From: Cephalopachus bancanus
Lineage: Eukaryota; Chordata; Mammalia; Primates; Tarsiidae
Length of the DNA: 64,000 nt
Direction of reading: 5' to 3'
Assembly (NCBI GenBank): GCA_027257055.1
Contig: JAPVLO010000182.1
Location: 2,542,001 to 2,606,000 of the forward strand
Numbering within the stretch: the stretch's first letter is position 1; every line of letters begins with the position of its first letter. Under the pieces are notes generated by a model, which saw only the letters and a program-made list of their open reading frames with translations, made no database searches and was not told the DNA's origin. The position numbers and the translations under genes were made by a program. Shown here in pieces: positions 1 through 10,837 of the stretch.

Positions 1-133
1 ACCACCACTGGGCAGTACGTCTTAAAGACCCTATTTCATTTATTGCTCACCCCCAGTCGGAGCCAAAGGCATGAGCGCTCCCATTTCACAGGCACAAGAG
101 CTGAGGTTCACAGGCATTAAGAAATGTGACCCC

Positions 134-439
134 GGCCGGGCTCTGCGGCTCAGCCTGTCATCCCACGCCTTTGGGAGGCTGAGGTGAGTGGATTGCCTGA
201 GCCTGCGGGTTTGAGACCCGCCTGGACAACTTGGCGAGACCTCATCTCTACAATCAATCAAAAAAATTAGCTGGGCGTGGTAGCACGCACCTGTAGTTCC
301 AGCTGCTTGGAAGGCTGAGGCGGAAGGATCGCAGAGCCCAGCAGGTGGAGGCTGCAGTGGCCAGGAGTGGCCACTGCACTACAGTCTGGGCAACGGAGTG
401 AGACTCCAACTCAAAAAAAAAAAAAAAAAAAAGAAAAGA
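134..439 (+). repeat. Alu SINE, lineage-specific (lemur-like) type
   Basis: Full-length dimeric Alu with the diagnostic GGCTCAGCCTGTCATCCC left arm and CGGAAGGCTGAGGCGGAAGGATCG right arm, ending in an A-rich tail at about 411-439. The target site AAGAAATGTGACCC precedes it (119-132) and recurs at 440-453. It is the first of three Alus in a row. Confidence 0.93.
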
Positions 440-456
440 AAGAAATGTGACCCAAG

Positions 457-751
457 CTGGGCTCGGTGGCTCAGCCTGTAATCCCGCACTTTGGGAGGCT
501 GAGGTGAGTGGATGGCCTGAGTCCGCGGGTTCGAGACCCACCTGGGCAACTTGGCGAGACCTCATCTCTACGATCAATCAAAAAAATTAGCCGGGCGTGG
601 TAGCGCACGCCTGTAGTTCCAGCTACTCGGAAGGCTGAGGCGGAAGGATCGCGGAGCCCAGCAGCTCGAGGCTGCAGTGGACGGGAGCGGCCACTGCACT
701 CCAGTCTGGACGACTCCAACTGGGACTCCAACTCAAAAAAAAAAAAAGAAA
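457..751 (+). repeat. Alu SINE, lineage-specific (lemur-like) type
   Basis: Second copy of the same Alu type, closely similar to the one before it. It is flanked on both sides by AAGAAATGTGACCCAAG (440-456 and 752-768), the same target sequence that precedes the first copy. This suggests two insertions into one site or a tandem duplication. Confidence 0.93.
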
Positions 752-768
752 AAGAAATGTGACCCAAG

Positions 769-1057
769 GCTGGGCACAGTGGCTCACACCTGTAGTCCCA
801 GCACTGTGGGAGGCCTAAGAGGGAGCACCGTTTGCGCCCCGAAGTTCAAGACCAGCCTGGGCAGCACTGTAGGATCTCATTTCTACAAAAAAATTTAAAA
901 ATTAGGGCCATGGGGCACAAGCCTGTAGTCCCAGCGCCTCAGGAGGCTGAGGCGGAGGGATCACCGAGCCCAGGAGGTCGAGGCTTCAGTGAGCCGCGAT
1001 CATGCCACTGCGGTCCAGCCTGGGCAAGAGAGTGAGACCTGGACTCCAAAAAAAAAT
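769..1057 (+). repeat. Alu SINE, older AluJ-like
   Basis: Dimeric Alu starting CTGGGCACAGTGGCTCACACCTGTAGTCCC, with an A-rich linker near 887-903 and a short A tail at 1048-1056. It is more diverged than the two copies to its left and lacks their diagnostic changes, so it was probably resident first. Confidence 0.88.
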
Positions 1058-1675
1058 TCTGCATCATCCAGACGACACCTTACGACTGAGGACGGCACCT
1101 CCACCCTGTCATCAGCGTTTGGCAACACACAGCAGATCTTAATTGGCATGAGCAAACGAGAAAGGAGCAGAGGCCGATGCAGTGTGGCAGCAATGGGCTC
1201 GCCCCGCGGGAAGGCTGCGACGTTACAGCACCAAGGCTTGGCGGTCATGACAATGGAGCGGACCGGCACGTGGTCACGGCAAGCTGGATACAGAGGAGCC
1301 CCAGCCGTGGCTGTCGTTTCATGAGGGACAATCAACTTCCAGCAAAGCCACCTCCTTGATTACGCTAGATTAAAGACACTTTGAAGTTCGGTGCGGTCTT
1401 CTTTTGATATTTAATGTGTACATTTACTTTAGTCTTATGGTGTTGTATGATTGAGGAGTTTATGCCTCGTTTTATATATGCACATATTTAAGCACCATTA
1501 TAAAAATGCCTTAAATCAATACTAATAGCCCGTCCACATTTTTTTTTCCTTCTACTTTACGTCACAGACGTGATCACCCTTAAGCATTCAGGGCAGGGAA
1601 CGGAGGTGCAGAAAGACGGGTGTGAAGAACAAATACGTGTCCTCCCTTGAAGAGGCGGGAGAAAAGACGGAAGCT
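1058..1675. other. Intergenic stretch, nothing assigned
   Basis: No repeat family or gene is recognised here. The left half (1058-1330) is moderately rich in CpG. From 1370 it turns AT-rich. Short overlapping open frames on both strands show no domain or codon pattern that supports coding. Confidence 0.5.
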
Positions 1676-1795
1676 TCGGGAAGAGTTCTGGACTTGGAAT
1701 CAGAAGCAATGAGTCTAGGCTGGGTCTGGCCACTTGGAGGCTACTGCTTCACGCCTCCGGGCCACGGCCTCCTCTGTATGTTGGCTTCTACAAGT
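1676..1795 (+). repeat. MIR SINE fragment
   Basis: The sequence follows the MIR core: GGACTTGGAATCAGAAG, a GGCTGGGTCTGGCCACTT block matching the usual 'ctctgccactt' segment, then CCTCCTCTGTA at the 3' end. It is strongly diverged, as expected of an element shared by all mammals. Confidence 0.68.
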
Positions 1796-3000
1796 TCGGC
1801 TGCAAACTTCTCCTGCCGTCCTCACCAGCAGCCCTGTGTCTCTGGTCCCTTGAGCCGGAGGGGCCAGGGGCTGGTGGGGTATGCGAGGGCATCTTCATCT
1901 GAAACAGCCTTGGCCCTCTTAGGCCCGACCAAAGTGCCTGGCTACCTGGGCACCCAGTACCCTCTTCCAATTAAGTCGTCGGTCCCTCTCCAGGGCGTCC
2001 ATTCATAGGAACCAAGGGCAATTAAGAACCAGCCCACGGCAGGCCTTTACTGGAAAGAGGCCAGGCCGGTCCGTGCTCACTTGGCTTTTCCTTCCTCCTT
2101 GGCATGCCCGGTTTATGTCCATCCGTCAGACCAGGGGTTCCACGGACCCAGGGTGGTAAATAAGAGAACCTGCTTCTGTCTGGGTGTAGGAGTCAGGCCA
2201 AAGCCACCTGACAAAGGACGTTTCTGAAATCCTCTCTCCTAGACAAGGTGCACTCCGCTACTTGTAATGGCCCCGTCCGCCATTCCCCACCCCCATCTTC
2301 CGGTTCCAGTTTATCATCAACACCAATCAATCACCACCATCATTTTTACATAGGTCTTTGTAGTTTATAAAGGATGTTCACATGTACTCTTTTATTTGAT
2401 AATCAGATTAAAGAATCTTTGAGAAAGAGCCCATGGCTCAGAGGTTAACAATGCTTCCGAAAACATGGAATTATAAAGTGAACCCGAAACCAGGATCCAG
2501 ACGTTTGGACTGAAAGCTGGTCTTTCTCCACCACGAGGTCTGTCTTCCCTTGCACAGAGTAAGGGAAATCCTGCAGCGTGTCCAGACATAGGAACACTTA
2601 CAATCCCAGGCGTCCGGGTAGTAAGTCTTAGCTTTCTACCTAAATGCAATGTTCCAGAACAGGGTTTGTGTTGTGCACCTTGGTGTCACCTAAAGCAGTT
2701 ACGCAGGCATGCTTGTCACCTGGTGTTGATTTAAGACCGTTGTCATGATTTGACCATAAAGATTTCCTATTCCTTAGAAACACCTTCCTCTTGTTTGTCA
2801 CCGATTGAATTCCTTGAATAGCAGAACTTTTCATTCTTACCGCAGAGATCCAGCCCTTTTCTGGTCCTTTTCTCCATGACAGGGAAGGGTTGGGGTGGGA
2901 ATTCAGGGCATGAGAGGGACGCGAGAAGGAAGGAGGAAGTGGGCGGGCACTCAGATACCAACCTTTATCTCCTTCACAGTCACCCGAGGAACCAGACTAG
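1796..3000. other. Intergenic stretch, nothing assigned
   Basis: Unique-looking sequence with no intact frame or family match. Around 2340-2430 there is an AT-rich segment that loosely resembles MIR or L2 ends, too weak to call. Confidence 0.45.
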
Positions 3001-3245
3001 GTTGGCGGTTCTTGAACTTTTTGTTTTAAAGCAGAGAAACCTCTTTTTAAAGAGAAACTCTCCTTGGAAATCCAACACATACGCAGGGGAAAAAAAAAGC
3101 AGAGTGCTCTGGCTAAAGGCAGAGGATGGGGGATCTGGGGTCCCATCCAGGTGCCCCAAAACACGTCCTCCTCGCTGGGGCTCCTTACGGCACCTCCTCG
3201 AAGCCGCAGGGTCCTGCTGGACACAGTTTGAAAATCACCTGACCC
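3001..3245 (+). mobile_element. hAT-Charlie-like DNA transposon fossil
   Basis: It begins GGCGGTTCTTGAACTTTTTG, which matches the general 'AGTGGTTCTTAACTTTTTG' terminus of Charlie-group non-autonomous elements. It ends ACAGTTTGAAAATCACCTG, resembling the opposite terminus. The interior has the typical 'gagaaactctcc...caacacatacgca' layout. It has no coding capacity. The family name was not resolved. Confidence 0.45.
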
Positions 3246-3309
3246 GATCATTTGCCAGCTGGGCTCCAGGGAGACGGAGATGAATAGCACCGGCCCCTGC
3301 CAGCAGTGA

Positions 3310-3430
3310 GCCTTCAGATCATTTCAATGCCGTGTGATAAGGGCTGGGACAGAGAAGCAGGGAAGAAAGCCACCCCGGGCTGGGGCTGAGGGGCCTGGGA
3401 CAGGGGACGCGTCCCAGGAGGAGGCAGTGC
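3310..3430 (-). repeat. LINE-2 fragment
   Basis: Read on this strand, 'gccgtgtgataagggctgggac' and 'tcccaggaggaggcagtgcc' parallel the reverse of the LINE-2 3' region (gtgataagtgctatg ... ctggaggaggtgac). It is short and diverged. Confidence 0.42.
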
Positions 3431-3827
3431 CTGGGTAACTTGCAGAGCTCTTCTGCACAGCAAAAACGACTGAGTTTTTAAGTGGAAAAACCTAGGATGC
3501 CTAAAGAGGAAATCATGGTCTGTGAGGTCACCGCCAGCCCGGTTCTCATCCCTGCCAGGCAGCCAGGAGGATAGAGTCCTACACGGAGAGGCAGGGGGGC
3601 GCTGGCCTCTGTCTGGCTTCCCCGCTGCCCCGCTATCAATGTGTGCTGCTCCCCAGGGAGCCACACCACCTCTGGGCTTTTCAGAGACTGAGCAGTCCCC
3701 CGAGGTGGCCCTCAGGAAACTCGCCAAGTGGTCATTGCCAATGTGTGGAAGAGGCAGGAGAGACCCCTGAGCCACCCTGTGGCCAAAGCCCGACTCCTGC
3801 CCAGACCCTTGCCTCACCCCGCCTCCC

Positions 3828-3865
3828 TCCTCCTCCTCCTCCTCCTCCTCCTCCTCCTCCTCCTC
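3828..3865 (+). repeat. (TCC)n microsatellite
   Basis: About 12 uninterrupted TCC units, breaking into TCTTCC at the right end. The proline- or leucine-rich open frames across it are products of the repeat, not genes. Confidence 0.95.
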
Positions 3866-3899
3866 TTCCTTGTGGTTCGGCTTCTGTCAGACTGCAGAA

Positions 3900-4045
3900 T
3901 CCCTCCCCCACTTCCCTCTTCTCTCTCTGCCTCTCTCAAGTCTCTCTCTGGTCCTTCCTTCTTCTCCCCCTTCCTTTGCTCCCTCCCCCACCTTCTTTCT
4001 CTCTCTTTCTCTCTCTCTCTTTCCTTCCCTCTCTCCCTCTAGAGT
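3900..4045 (+). repeat. CT-rich low-complexity tract
   Basis: A pyrimidine-rich stretch of CCTTC, TCTC and CTCCC runs, directly following the TCC microsatellite. It would be a long polypurine strand on the complement. No coding signal. Confidence 0.85.
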
Positions 4046-4120
4046 TTCCTCTGAAATTCCAGTTATTTAATGACATGGAGAAGCATCACAGCATATTGTT
4101 ACGCTAAAAAAATGTTTTAA

Positions 4121-4247
4121 TCCAGCTACTCGGAAGGCTGAGGCGGAAGGATCGCCGGAGCCCAGCAGGTCGAGGCTGCGATGGCCGGGAGCGGCCGCTG
4201 CACTCCAGTCTAGGCGACAGAGTGAGACTCCGACTCAAAAAAAAAAA
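4121..4247 (+). repeat. 5'-truncated Alu (right arm only)
   Basis: Only the right arm of the lineage-specific Alu is present, starting at TCCAGCTACTCGGAAGGCTG and ending CGACTC plus A tail. It is bounded by the target-site duplication AAAAAAATGTTTTAA at 4106-4120 and 4241-4255. It was therefore inserted already truncated, by normal target-primed retrotransposition. Confidence 0.9.
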
Positions 4248-4255
4248 TGTTTTAA

Positions 4256-5609
4256 GGGCAGCTTACAGACAGCATGTCCCTAAAGTTCCATATCTGTAAG
4301 AGGAGGCTGGCTGGGAGGGGCACCACTTTCTCTGGAAAACACTGAGAAGTAACTCCGAGGAACAGCTGACTTATAAGCCTTTTGAGGGACAGATGCTCAG
4401 GCAGAGGGCCGCTTGGGTGAGATTTAGGAAGGGAGAGGAAGAGGGAAGAGAGCTGCACGGCCTGTGGGGAGGGAGGTTCACTCCCCGGGAAGCAGGTGGG
4501 CGCAGCCACTCAGTTTGTTCTGTCCACTTTCAGCAAGTGGGTTAAGTCACTCTTCCTCCCCTGGGGAGGCTCCGTGATGAGATGCGGAGGCCAGAGCCTT
4601 GGCCCTAGGTGGTCTCCCCATCTTGGGGAGGAAATACCAAAACAGCTCATAAAGTTCCTTTGCCAGCTTGCACTCTTGGTGGCTTTACTGCCATCAGGTT
4701 GTGGCAGAGGCTGGGAGTCCTCATCTGTGAAGTGAGGAGTGTGTGTCTTCAAGCCCTCCCCCCACCCCGGCCGGTGTCAGAGTTCTCACGCAAGGTCCCT
4801 ACCTACCTGGGGCCCTTTGACTCTACGGCATCCGTGGATGGGCTCAGAAGAGGGATAGCGTCTCTCAAAGGGGCGTACACAGACTTGCGTGTGTGCATTT
4901 TTCTAGGGAGATGATCCATAGTTTTCACAGGATTCTGGAGTGAGGTCCACAGCTTTCAAATAATTGAAAAAACACTGTTCCCCAAGTTGAAGGGCCTGGG
5001 ATGCTTTGGCTGTAGACTGGTCTCATCTATTTGAAGGACGGTCATGTGAAAGGTGGCACACGCTGCATTCTGTGTGGCTTCCCAGGAAGGAACTGGAACC
5101 AAGGGGTAAAATTTCAGCTCAATCTAAGGACCAACTATTTAAGCGATATGAAAATAAAACAGACTGTTACCCAAAACGCTGAGTTTCTTGTCACTGAAGG
5201 ATTCAGACAGTGGCTGTCCCTGGTGTTGGGTGCCAGACAGACTGATGGCCCCTTGGGTCTGGTCCAGCTCTGCACTGGACTGAAGGAAGGGGCCAGGGCT
5301 TCCCGGGCCCCCTCAGATGAGGGTAAAAGTGAAGAAAGGGAGAAAATTGAGCTTTATTTCTCCCATGGCTTGAACTGTAGGAAGAAACCCTGAATGTGAG
5401 GAGCTGTCTGAACTGATTGCTTCCAGGCCTTAGTCATGGTCCCCAGTGGAAGAGGACTTCTCCAACAGCTTTGCGGAGCCTTCGAGCTCAAGTCTGCAAG
5501 AGCTTGGCCCGGGCCTGGGCCCTCCCGATTCCCTCCGTGGATCTGAGCTGGGCTGAATCAGAACCCTGGTACCTGGAAACCGCAGAATCTGTTTTCATTC
5601 TTTTTGTTT
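4256..5609. other. Intergenic stretch with faint ancient-repeat traces
   Basis: No gene recognised. Segments near 4520-4600 and 4690-4740 contain 'ttaagtcactcttcctcccc' and 'tcctcatctgtgaagtgagg', faint echoes of MIR. Around 5160-5290 a stretch starting TCACTGAAGGATTCAGACAG resembles an old dispersed repeat that I cannot name. Confidence 0.4.
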
Positions 5610-5902
5610 GGGTTTTTCTTTGAGATGGGGTCATGCTCTGTCACCCAGGCTGGAGTTCAGTGGCACAGTCATAACTCACTGCAGCCTCCAGCTCCCGGGC
5701 TCACGGATCCTCCCACCCCGCCTCTCGAGTAGCTGGGTCTCCAGGCATGAGCCACCACACCTGGCTCATTTTTAAGATTTTTTGTAGAGACAGGGTCTCA
5801 CGATGTTGCCCGTGCTGATCTCAAACTCCCGGGTTCAAGCAATCCTCCCACCTTGGCCTCCCAGAGTGTTGGGATTATAGGCACAACCCACTGTGCCTGG
5901 AC
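5610..5902 (-). repeat. Alu SINE, AluJ-like
   Basis: Complement-oriented dimeric Alu: T-rich start, GAGATGGGGTCATGCTCTGTCACCCAGGC, a middle TTTTTTGTAGAGACAGGG, and an end at CACTGTGCCTGGAC. It is old and diverged. Confidence 0.9.
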
Positions 5903-6046
5903 TATTTTCACTCTTAGGGCAGCTTTTCTTCACTCTATTCTGTAGAATGCTGTGTGACATGTTCATGGATTTCCTCCCAAAATGACTTTTGCAATATAAG
6001 TAAGAAAAATATTAACTATGTTTACGTGGACACTTATAAGTTAAAT

Positions 6047-6560
6047 TTTTTTTTTTTTTGAGTTGGGATCTTACTCTGTCACCCAGGCCGGAGCTCAGTG
6101 GCACCCTCATGGCCACCACAGCCTTGACCTGCGAGGCTCAAGCGATCCTTCCCCCTCAGCTTTCCAAGCAGTTGGAACCACAGATGCATGCCACCACACT
6201 CGACTAATTTTTTGACTTATTGTAGAGACACGGTCTCAAACTGTTGCCCAGGCTTATCTTTCCTTTTTTTTTTTTTTTTTTAGTTGGAGTTTTACTCTGT
6301 CCCCCTGACTGGAATGCAGTGGCATGCTCATGGCCACCTCAGCCTTCATCTGTTGGGCTCAGGTGATCCTTCCGCCTCAGCCTTCCAAGTAGCTGGTACC
6401 ACAGGCACACATCACCACGCCCAGCTAATTTTTGGATTTACTGTAGAGATGAGGTCTCACCATATTGCTCAGGCTAGTCTTGAACCCCTAGGCTCAGGCA
6501 ATCCTCTTGCCTCTGTCTCCCAAAGCGCAGAGATTACAGGTGTGACCCACTGCGCCCAGC
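6047..6560 (-). repeat. Composite Alu: about 1.7 Alus inside one target-site pair
   Basis: A complement Alu begins with a T tract at 6047 but stops at CTGTTGCCCAGGCTT (about 6254). A second, complete complement Alu with its own T tract (6267-6284) then follows and ends at 6560. The rest of the first Alu is missing. The flanking repeat TAAGTTAAAT (6037-6046 and 6561-6570) encloses the whole block, which argues for recombination between Alus, or insertion of a fused copy, rather than simple nesting. Confidence 0.85.
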
Positions 6561-6573
6561 TAAGTTAAATATT

Positions 6574-7719
6574 TTTAAAGTAAGGTCAGGCTACATAGAA
6601 AATGCCGTTCTCCTAGAAGACCTGATGCTGGAATTTCTAGACACCGTCTGAGCATTGATGAAGCCTTTGCCACCTCTGGTCATGTTGACAGTTGGCTTAT
6701 GGTCCGTGATGACCAATACATCTGATGTATCCTGCTTTCAAATTTGAACTTACATTTTCTATTTTATCAACATTCATTGTATAGTGTAATTTTTTTATTC
6801 CACAGATGTTTGTCCTTATGGATCTGTGGCTCAAAGTAGGAAAATTTTACATTAAAAGCAGAGTCATATGGTTCTCAATCCAACTGAATCAAATAAGCAA
6901 ACAGACATAGTACTTCAAAGGAAGGGTGAACAGTCATGGCCTTTGACTCCTTAAAAAAAGGGGGGGGAGAGCGCTGTGGATGAAACAATGACTTTAGAAC
7001 AGCCTAATCCGGATTATCACAAAACGATCAGAGGCTTGTTTTAGAGGCTCAAACATCGCCTCTTATCCTGGCTTTCCTTATTTGTGAAGTTGCCACACCC
7101 TCGCTGGCCACCTGGAGGTAGCTGGCAAGTCTCCAAGATGTGGAACCAGCCCGCAGGCAGGACAGAGTACACCCTGGCCACACTCAAAGAACAGACCACC
7201 CGGTGGCCCTCCCACCGGCAAGCCTTCCCGGGGTGAAAAGGTGTCCTCAGTTCAAGTAACCAGGTTGTCTCCTCTGCACTCCAACTGGGCTGAGCCCCTT
7301 GGAGTGGAGGGAACCCAAACCCAGGGCCTGAAGAGCGTTGTGGGGTAGAAAAGTGGCATCACAGCCCCCAGCAGCCCTGCATTTTCTGGAGAGGGGGAAC
7401 AGGAAGTCCATCCCCAAACTAGACGGAGCGTCCCAGGAGGGAGGGGGGGCAAGCCCTCCTGAAAAGTGTTTTGGGGAGTGTAGGAGGCTAGCAGACTGAC
7501 ATGGGCCCGTGGAAGAAGCCCCGGAGATAAGAAGAAGCGGAGGGAAATTGTCAGCCTCCCTCTCTTGTCTTGGCAGGATTTTACGGCATGAGGCTCACAA
7601 GGTCTTCACTTCTTGGAGAATCACAGCTGCCGCGAGGGAAACCAACCCTGGCCCCGGCACTGGCCAGCCTCCACCCAGGCTGCCTGGTAAGACAGCGCTT
7701 CCGCGGCCTTGATTCTCGG
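6574..7719. other. Intergenic stretch, nothing assigned
   Basis: The left part (6600-7060) is AT-rich and the right part is balanced to GC-rich. No family or gene is recognised. A G8 run at 6960-6967 and a G7 run near 7441 are the only compositional oddities. Confidence 0.45.
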
Positions 7720-7870
7720 AACAACTCGGGGATCACGTGGGTGAAAGGTGCCATCTTCACCCCAGTTTTGCTGCCGACTCTTAGGGCTGTTGGAAACTTG
7801 CCCAAGGTCACACAGCTCATAACAGGCACCTTGAGAGTTTGAAACTGCATCTTCCAATTCCAAAGTCCCA
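7720..7870 (+). repeat. MIR SINE fragment
   Basis: Contains the conserved MIR core CTTGCCCAAGGTCACACAGCTCATAACAGGCACC, followed by GTTTGAAACTGCATCTTCCAATTCCAAAGTCC, matching the MIR 3' segment 'gaacccaggcagtctgactccagagtcc'. Confidence 0.78.
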
Positions 7871-7951
7871 TCTCTTTGCAGTTTTCATACTGCCTTTTCC
7901 ACTCCCCCTAGAGAAACCTGGCAGGCATCCCCCATTCATAAGGGAGGTCCC

Positions 7952-8239
7952 TTTTTTTTTGAGTTGGAGTCTCACACTGTCACCCGGACTGGAGGCAGTG
8001 TCACACTCATGGTTACCACAGCCTCGACCTGCTGAGCTCAGGTGATCCTTCCGCCTCGGCCTTCCAAGTAGCTGGAGCCACAGGCACGTGCCACCACACT
8101 TGGCTAATTTTTTTATTTATTGTAGAGACGAGGTCTTACCAAGTCACCCAGGCTGGTCTCAAACCCCTGGGCTCAGGCAATCCTCTCTCCTCCACTTCCC
8201 AAAGTGCTGGGATTACAGGTGCGAGCCCCTGCACCTGGC
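7952..8239 (-). repeat. Alu SINE
   Basis: Complement-oriented Alu with T tract, GAGTTGGAGTCTCACACTGTCACCCGG, and an end at GCACCTGGCA. It is flanked by an imperfect duplication (GGGAGGTCCCTTT near 7943 and AGGAGGTCCGTTT near 8241). Its sequence is intermediate between AluJ and the lineage-specific type. Confidence 0.9.
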
Positions 8240-8309
8240 AGGAGGTCCGTTTCTAATGCTTTGTAAGCCCTGGTGTCTTTTCTTGAGGTGGGTTGGTTGA
8301 CTGTCAAGA

Positions 8310-8430
8310 TATCTGCATGGCAGGTGAGCTCCCAGAAGCTCAAAGAGGTTAAATGACTGGGCCAGAGTTACAGAGCAAAGTCAGGGCACAGTTCAAATGT
8401 GTTTGCCTGCTCTTGAGAATCCCGAAGAAC
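8310..8430 (+). repeat. MIR SINE fragment
   Basis: AAGCTCAAAGAGGTTAAATGACTGGGCCAGAGTTACAGAGCAAAGTCAGGGCACAGTTCAAATG follows the MIR core pattern 'cagagaggttaagtgacttgcccaaggtcacacagc ... ggcagagc...ttcaaa'. Confidence 0.75.
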
Positions 8431-8914
8431 ATTCTCAGACGGTCGAGTGTTTACCCAGCTTCTGCCTCTGTTTTGGTTTATGGGCCCCAGCTCTATGTTT
8501 TTGTGGAAGCATCTTATATCTGGGAGGCAAAAAGGAAAGCAAAGCAAGTTTGACACACAGGAGGCGGAGAAGATGACCTTAACAGCTTGCAGACATGGGC
8601 AGGTTTTTCTTCCTGGGTGTCCTAAAAACAGTGGCTCTCTGTAGAGGGAAGGGATGGGAATGACTGTCCAGTCCAAGGCAAGGCCAAGGGTGAAAATCTT
8701 AAAAATTTTTTCATTTTCTTCAAGGATACTACAAGTCCACTAGACTGCTCAGTTTTACAAAGAAAGTGAGCAAGCAGCTAGTTTAATTATTGTTTGTTTG
8801 AAATGGGAACAGAAGAGGTTTAGTAAAGCAAAAGTGGTTCTCTAAAGGAACCCCAAAGGGAGGTGAGTCATGACATTATATCCATGGCTGTGGGGTAACG
8901 TGCAAAGCATCCCT

Positions 8915-9010
8915 TGAGCACTGAATTTGGAGCCAGAAGATATGGGCTATGTGATCCTGGGCTGTTCACTTAACCTCTTTGATCCTCAGCGTCCTCCTCT
9001 GTAGACACTG
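8915..9010 (+). repeat. MIR SINE fragment
   Basis: GAATTTGGAGCCAGAAGATATGGGC, then GTGATCCTGGGCTGTTCACTTAACCTCTTTGATCCTCAGCGTCCTCCTCTGTAG, an almost canonical MIR middle section with a small internal deletion. Confidence 0.82.
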
Positions 9011-9448
9011 TACCCTCTTCAGGGAGTGACGGGACAAGCACATGACACCCTGTTCGCTCCAGAGGGAAAGAGGCAGTCCATTGCCAACCACCCAGAATAC
9101 TGTGTCCATGCGTTGTCACAGCCCTAGAGGGCTCAAAAACCAGGAATTATACCGATAATCCAGTAGAAAGCAGAACTCACATTAATTCAGAAAGTGTTTA
9201 CTGAGCTCTATTATGTGATGGGCACTGAATGTTAAGAAAAAATATGGCGGTGGGGCTCACTACAATTTTCTGCCTGGACCAGGCCACTCCAGAACAGGCC
9301 GCGTGCCCAGAGTTTATGTCCATCCTGCTCGTGGGAAAGGATTTGAGCAGGGCTTCCCCCCAGGCTGCTGATCTTCTTGTCTGTGGCTTCTCTACCTGGG
9401 GGCTTCCTGCTTGCCTCTCCAGATGTCACCCTTGAAGAGCTGCCCTTC
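9011..9448. other. Intergenic stretch with a short LINE-2 trace
   Basis: Mostly unassigned. At 9183-9232 the words AATTCAGAAAGTGTTTACTGAGCTC...GATGGGCACTGAATG match the complement of the LINE-2 3' end ('acaaatatttattgagc...ccaggcactg'). Confidence 0.45.
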
Positions 9449-9737
9449 CAGCCAGACGTGGTGGCTCTCGCCTGTAATCCCCGCACTTTGGAAGGTGGAG
9501 GCGAGAGGATTGTCTGAGCTCAGGGGTTCGAGACCATGAGACATGGCGAGACCTTGTCTCTACGATAAATAACACATTGAGTTGGGCATAGTGGTGCGTG
9601 CCTGTGGTTCCAGCTACTCGGAAAGTTGAGGTGGAAGGATGGCCTGAGCCCAGCAGGCTGGGGTGTCGGTGGCCAGGAGCGTGCCACTGCCCTCCAGCCT
9701 GGGCAACAGAGTGAGGCTCCGACTCAAAAAAAAAAAA
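9449..9737 (+). repeat. Alu SINE, lineage-specific or intermediate type
   Basis: Dimeric Alu from GACGTGGTGGCTCTCGCCTGTAATCCC to CGACTC plus A12. The right arm shows CTACTCGGAAAGTTGAGGTGGAAGGATGG, close to the lineage-specific type. The flanking AAGAGCTGCCCTTCC / AAAGAGCTGCTCTCC marks the target site. Three long open frames crossing it are Alu products. Confidence 0.9.
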
Positions 9738-10209
9738 GAGCTGCTCTCCCCTGCTGGCCCGCCCGCCTCTCTCGTGGTAGCAGTGTTCGGGGCCTTCTCC
9801 TGCACACCCAGGCCTGGCAGAGGAGACAGCACAGCGGAGAAGGCCAAGTCGAGCGACCCGGAGCCAGGGCCAGCCTCTGCACTCCCCTTCTGCCTGGCAG
9901 CTGCCCAGAACTTGGACCCGAAGCCTCCCCGTTCGCCTGTGCGGTCCTGCGGGCCCCAGAGACGGTGGCCCAGCGCTGAGCGGCAGGGGACGGTCTCCTA
10001 GGGAAGGCTGGGATAGCAGGCCAAGCAAGCCCATCCGTCCAGACAGCAGAAAATAGAAGACGCCAGGAGAGGAACCAGACGCAAAGGCAGGGTGGAGCAA
10101 GAGGAAGTGTCTGGAGACGGCGCCTCTTGGCTAATGGCTCTGTGTCTCCACAGGGCCCAGGGCTGGACACATGGCCGAGAGAGGAGGGGCCTCAGTGGCC
10201 ACCCTGCCC
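9738..10209. other. GC-rich intergenic stretch
   Basis: GC-rich with several long overlapping frames on both strands. None contains a recognisable domain, and the longest runs into the neighbouring Alu. No gene is supported. Confidence 0.45.
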
Positions 10210-10330
10210 GTCCCTTCACGGGGCAGATGGGGAGACCACGCCCCAGAGAGGGAAGGAGACCTCCCCGAGGCTGCACAGCGGGTCAGGCAGGGACCCCACG
10301 GGGCCCAGCTCTGGTGTGTGTGGGGCTGTC
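10210..10330 (+). repeat. MIR SINE fragment
   Basis: AGATGGGGAGACCACGCCCCAGAGAGGGAAGGAGACCTCCCCGAGGCTGCACAGCGGGTCAGGCAGG follows the MIR core ('gatgaggaaactgaggcccagagaggttaagtgacttgcccaaggtcacacagc'). Confidence 0.62.
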
Positions 10331-10837
10331 CAGACGCCTGGGACCACTGTGTGTCCCCACGGCTCACCCGGCTCCCTGTCACTGGTGTAAAAGCACCACT
10401 GCAGGCGGCATTCCAGAAACTAAACCCAGTGGGTCGCAGCCCAGGCATGTCAGAACCAGAAGGCAACGACTGTTAGGAGATATTTCAACACGCGATTCTG
10501 TCTCAGGAGCATGTGCCGAGCCCTCACCACGGGCCCAGGCACTTGGCCTGGCGTGTGACCAGCCTCCAGCGGTCCCGGGAGCCTGCCCTGCAGTCAGGGA
10601 AACCCTAGCTGCAACCCGAGCACACCAAGGCCTGACAAGCCCAGGCAGCCCAGCGCCGGACTATGCCGGTGGAGCACCCAGGAAGGCCGCTGGCGTCGGC
10701 AGGGATCTCTGAAGGGCACTGCACTCTGGACACTGAAAGTCCCTCCTCCTGGCCCATCATTGCAACAGCCATCCGGCCCTGCTCCTGGGTCTGACGAGAA
10801 TGGAACAAAAAGAACAAAGCAAGAGAAATGAAAACCC
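10331..10837. other. GC-rich intergenic stretch, nothing assigned
   Basis: No family recognised. A 206-codon plus-strand frame runs across it but has no domain, no start context and no coding composition, so it is not annotated as a gene. Confidence 0.45.

Noticed and set aside
3643..4107. Proline-rich and leucine-rich frames
   Set aside because: They are translations of the (TCC)n microsatellite and the CT-rich tract that follows.
9426..10170. Minus-strand frames of 224 and 148 codons
   Set aside because: They include translated Alu sequence (SLTLLPRLEC-like words) and have no independent coding support.
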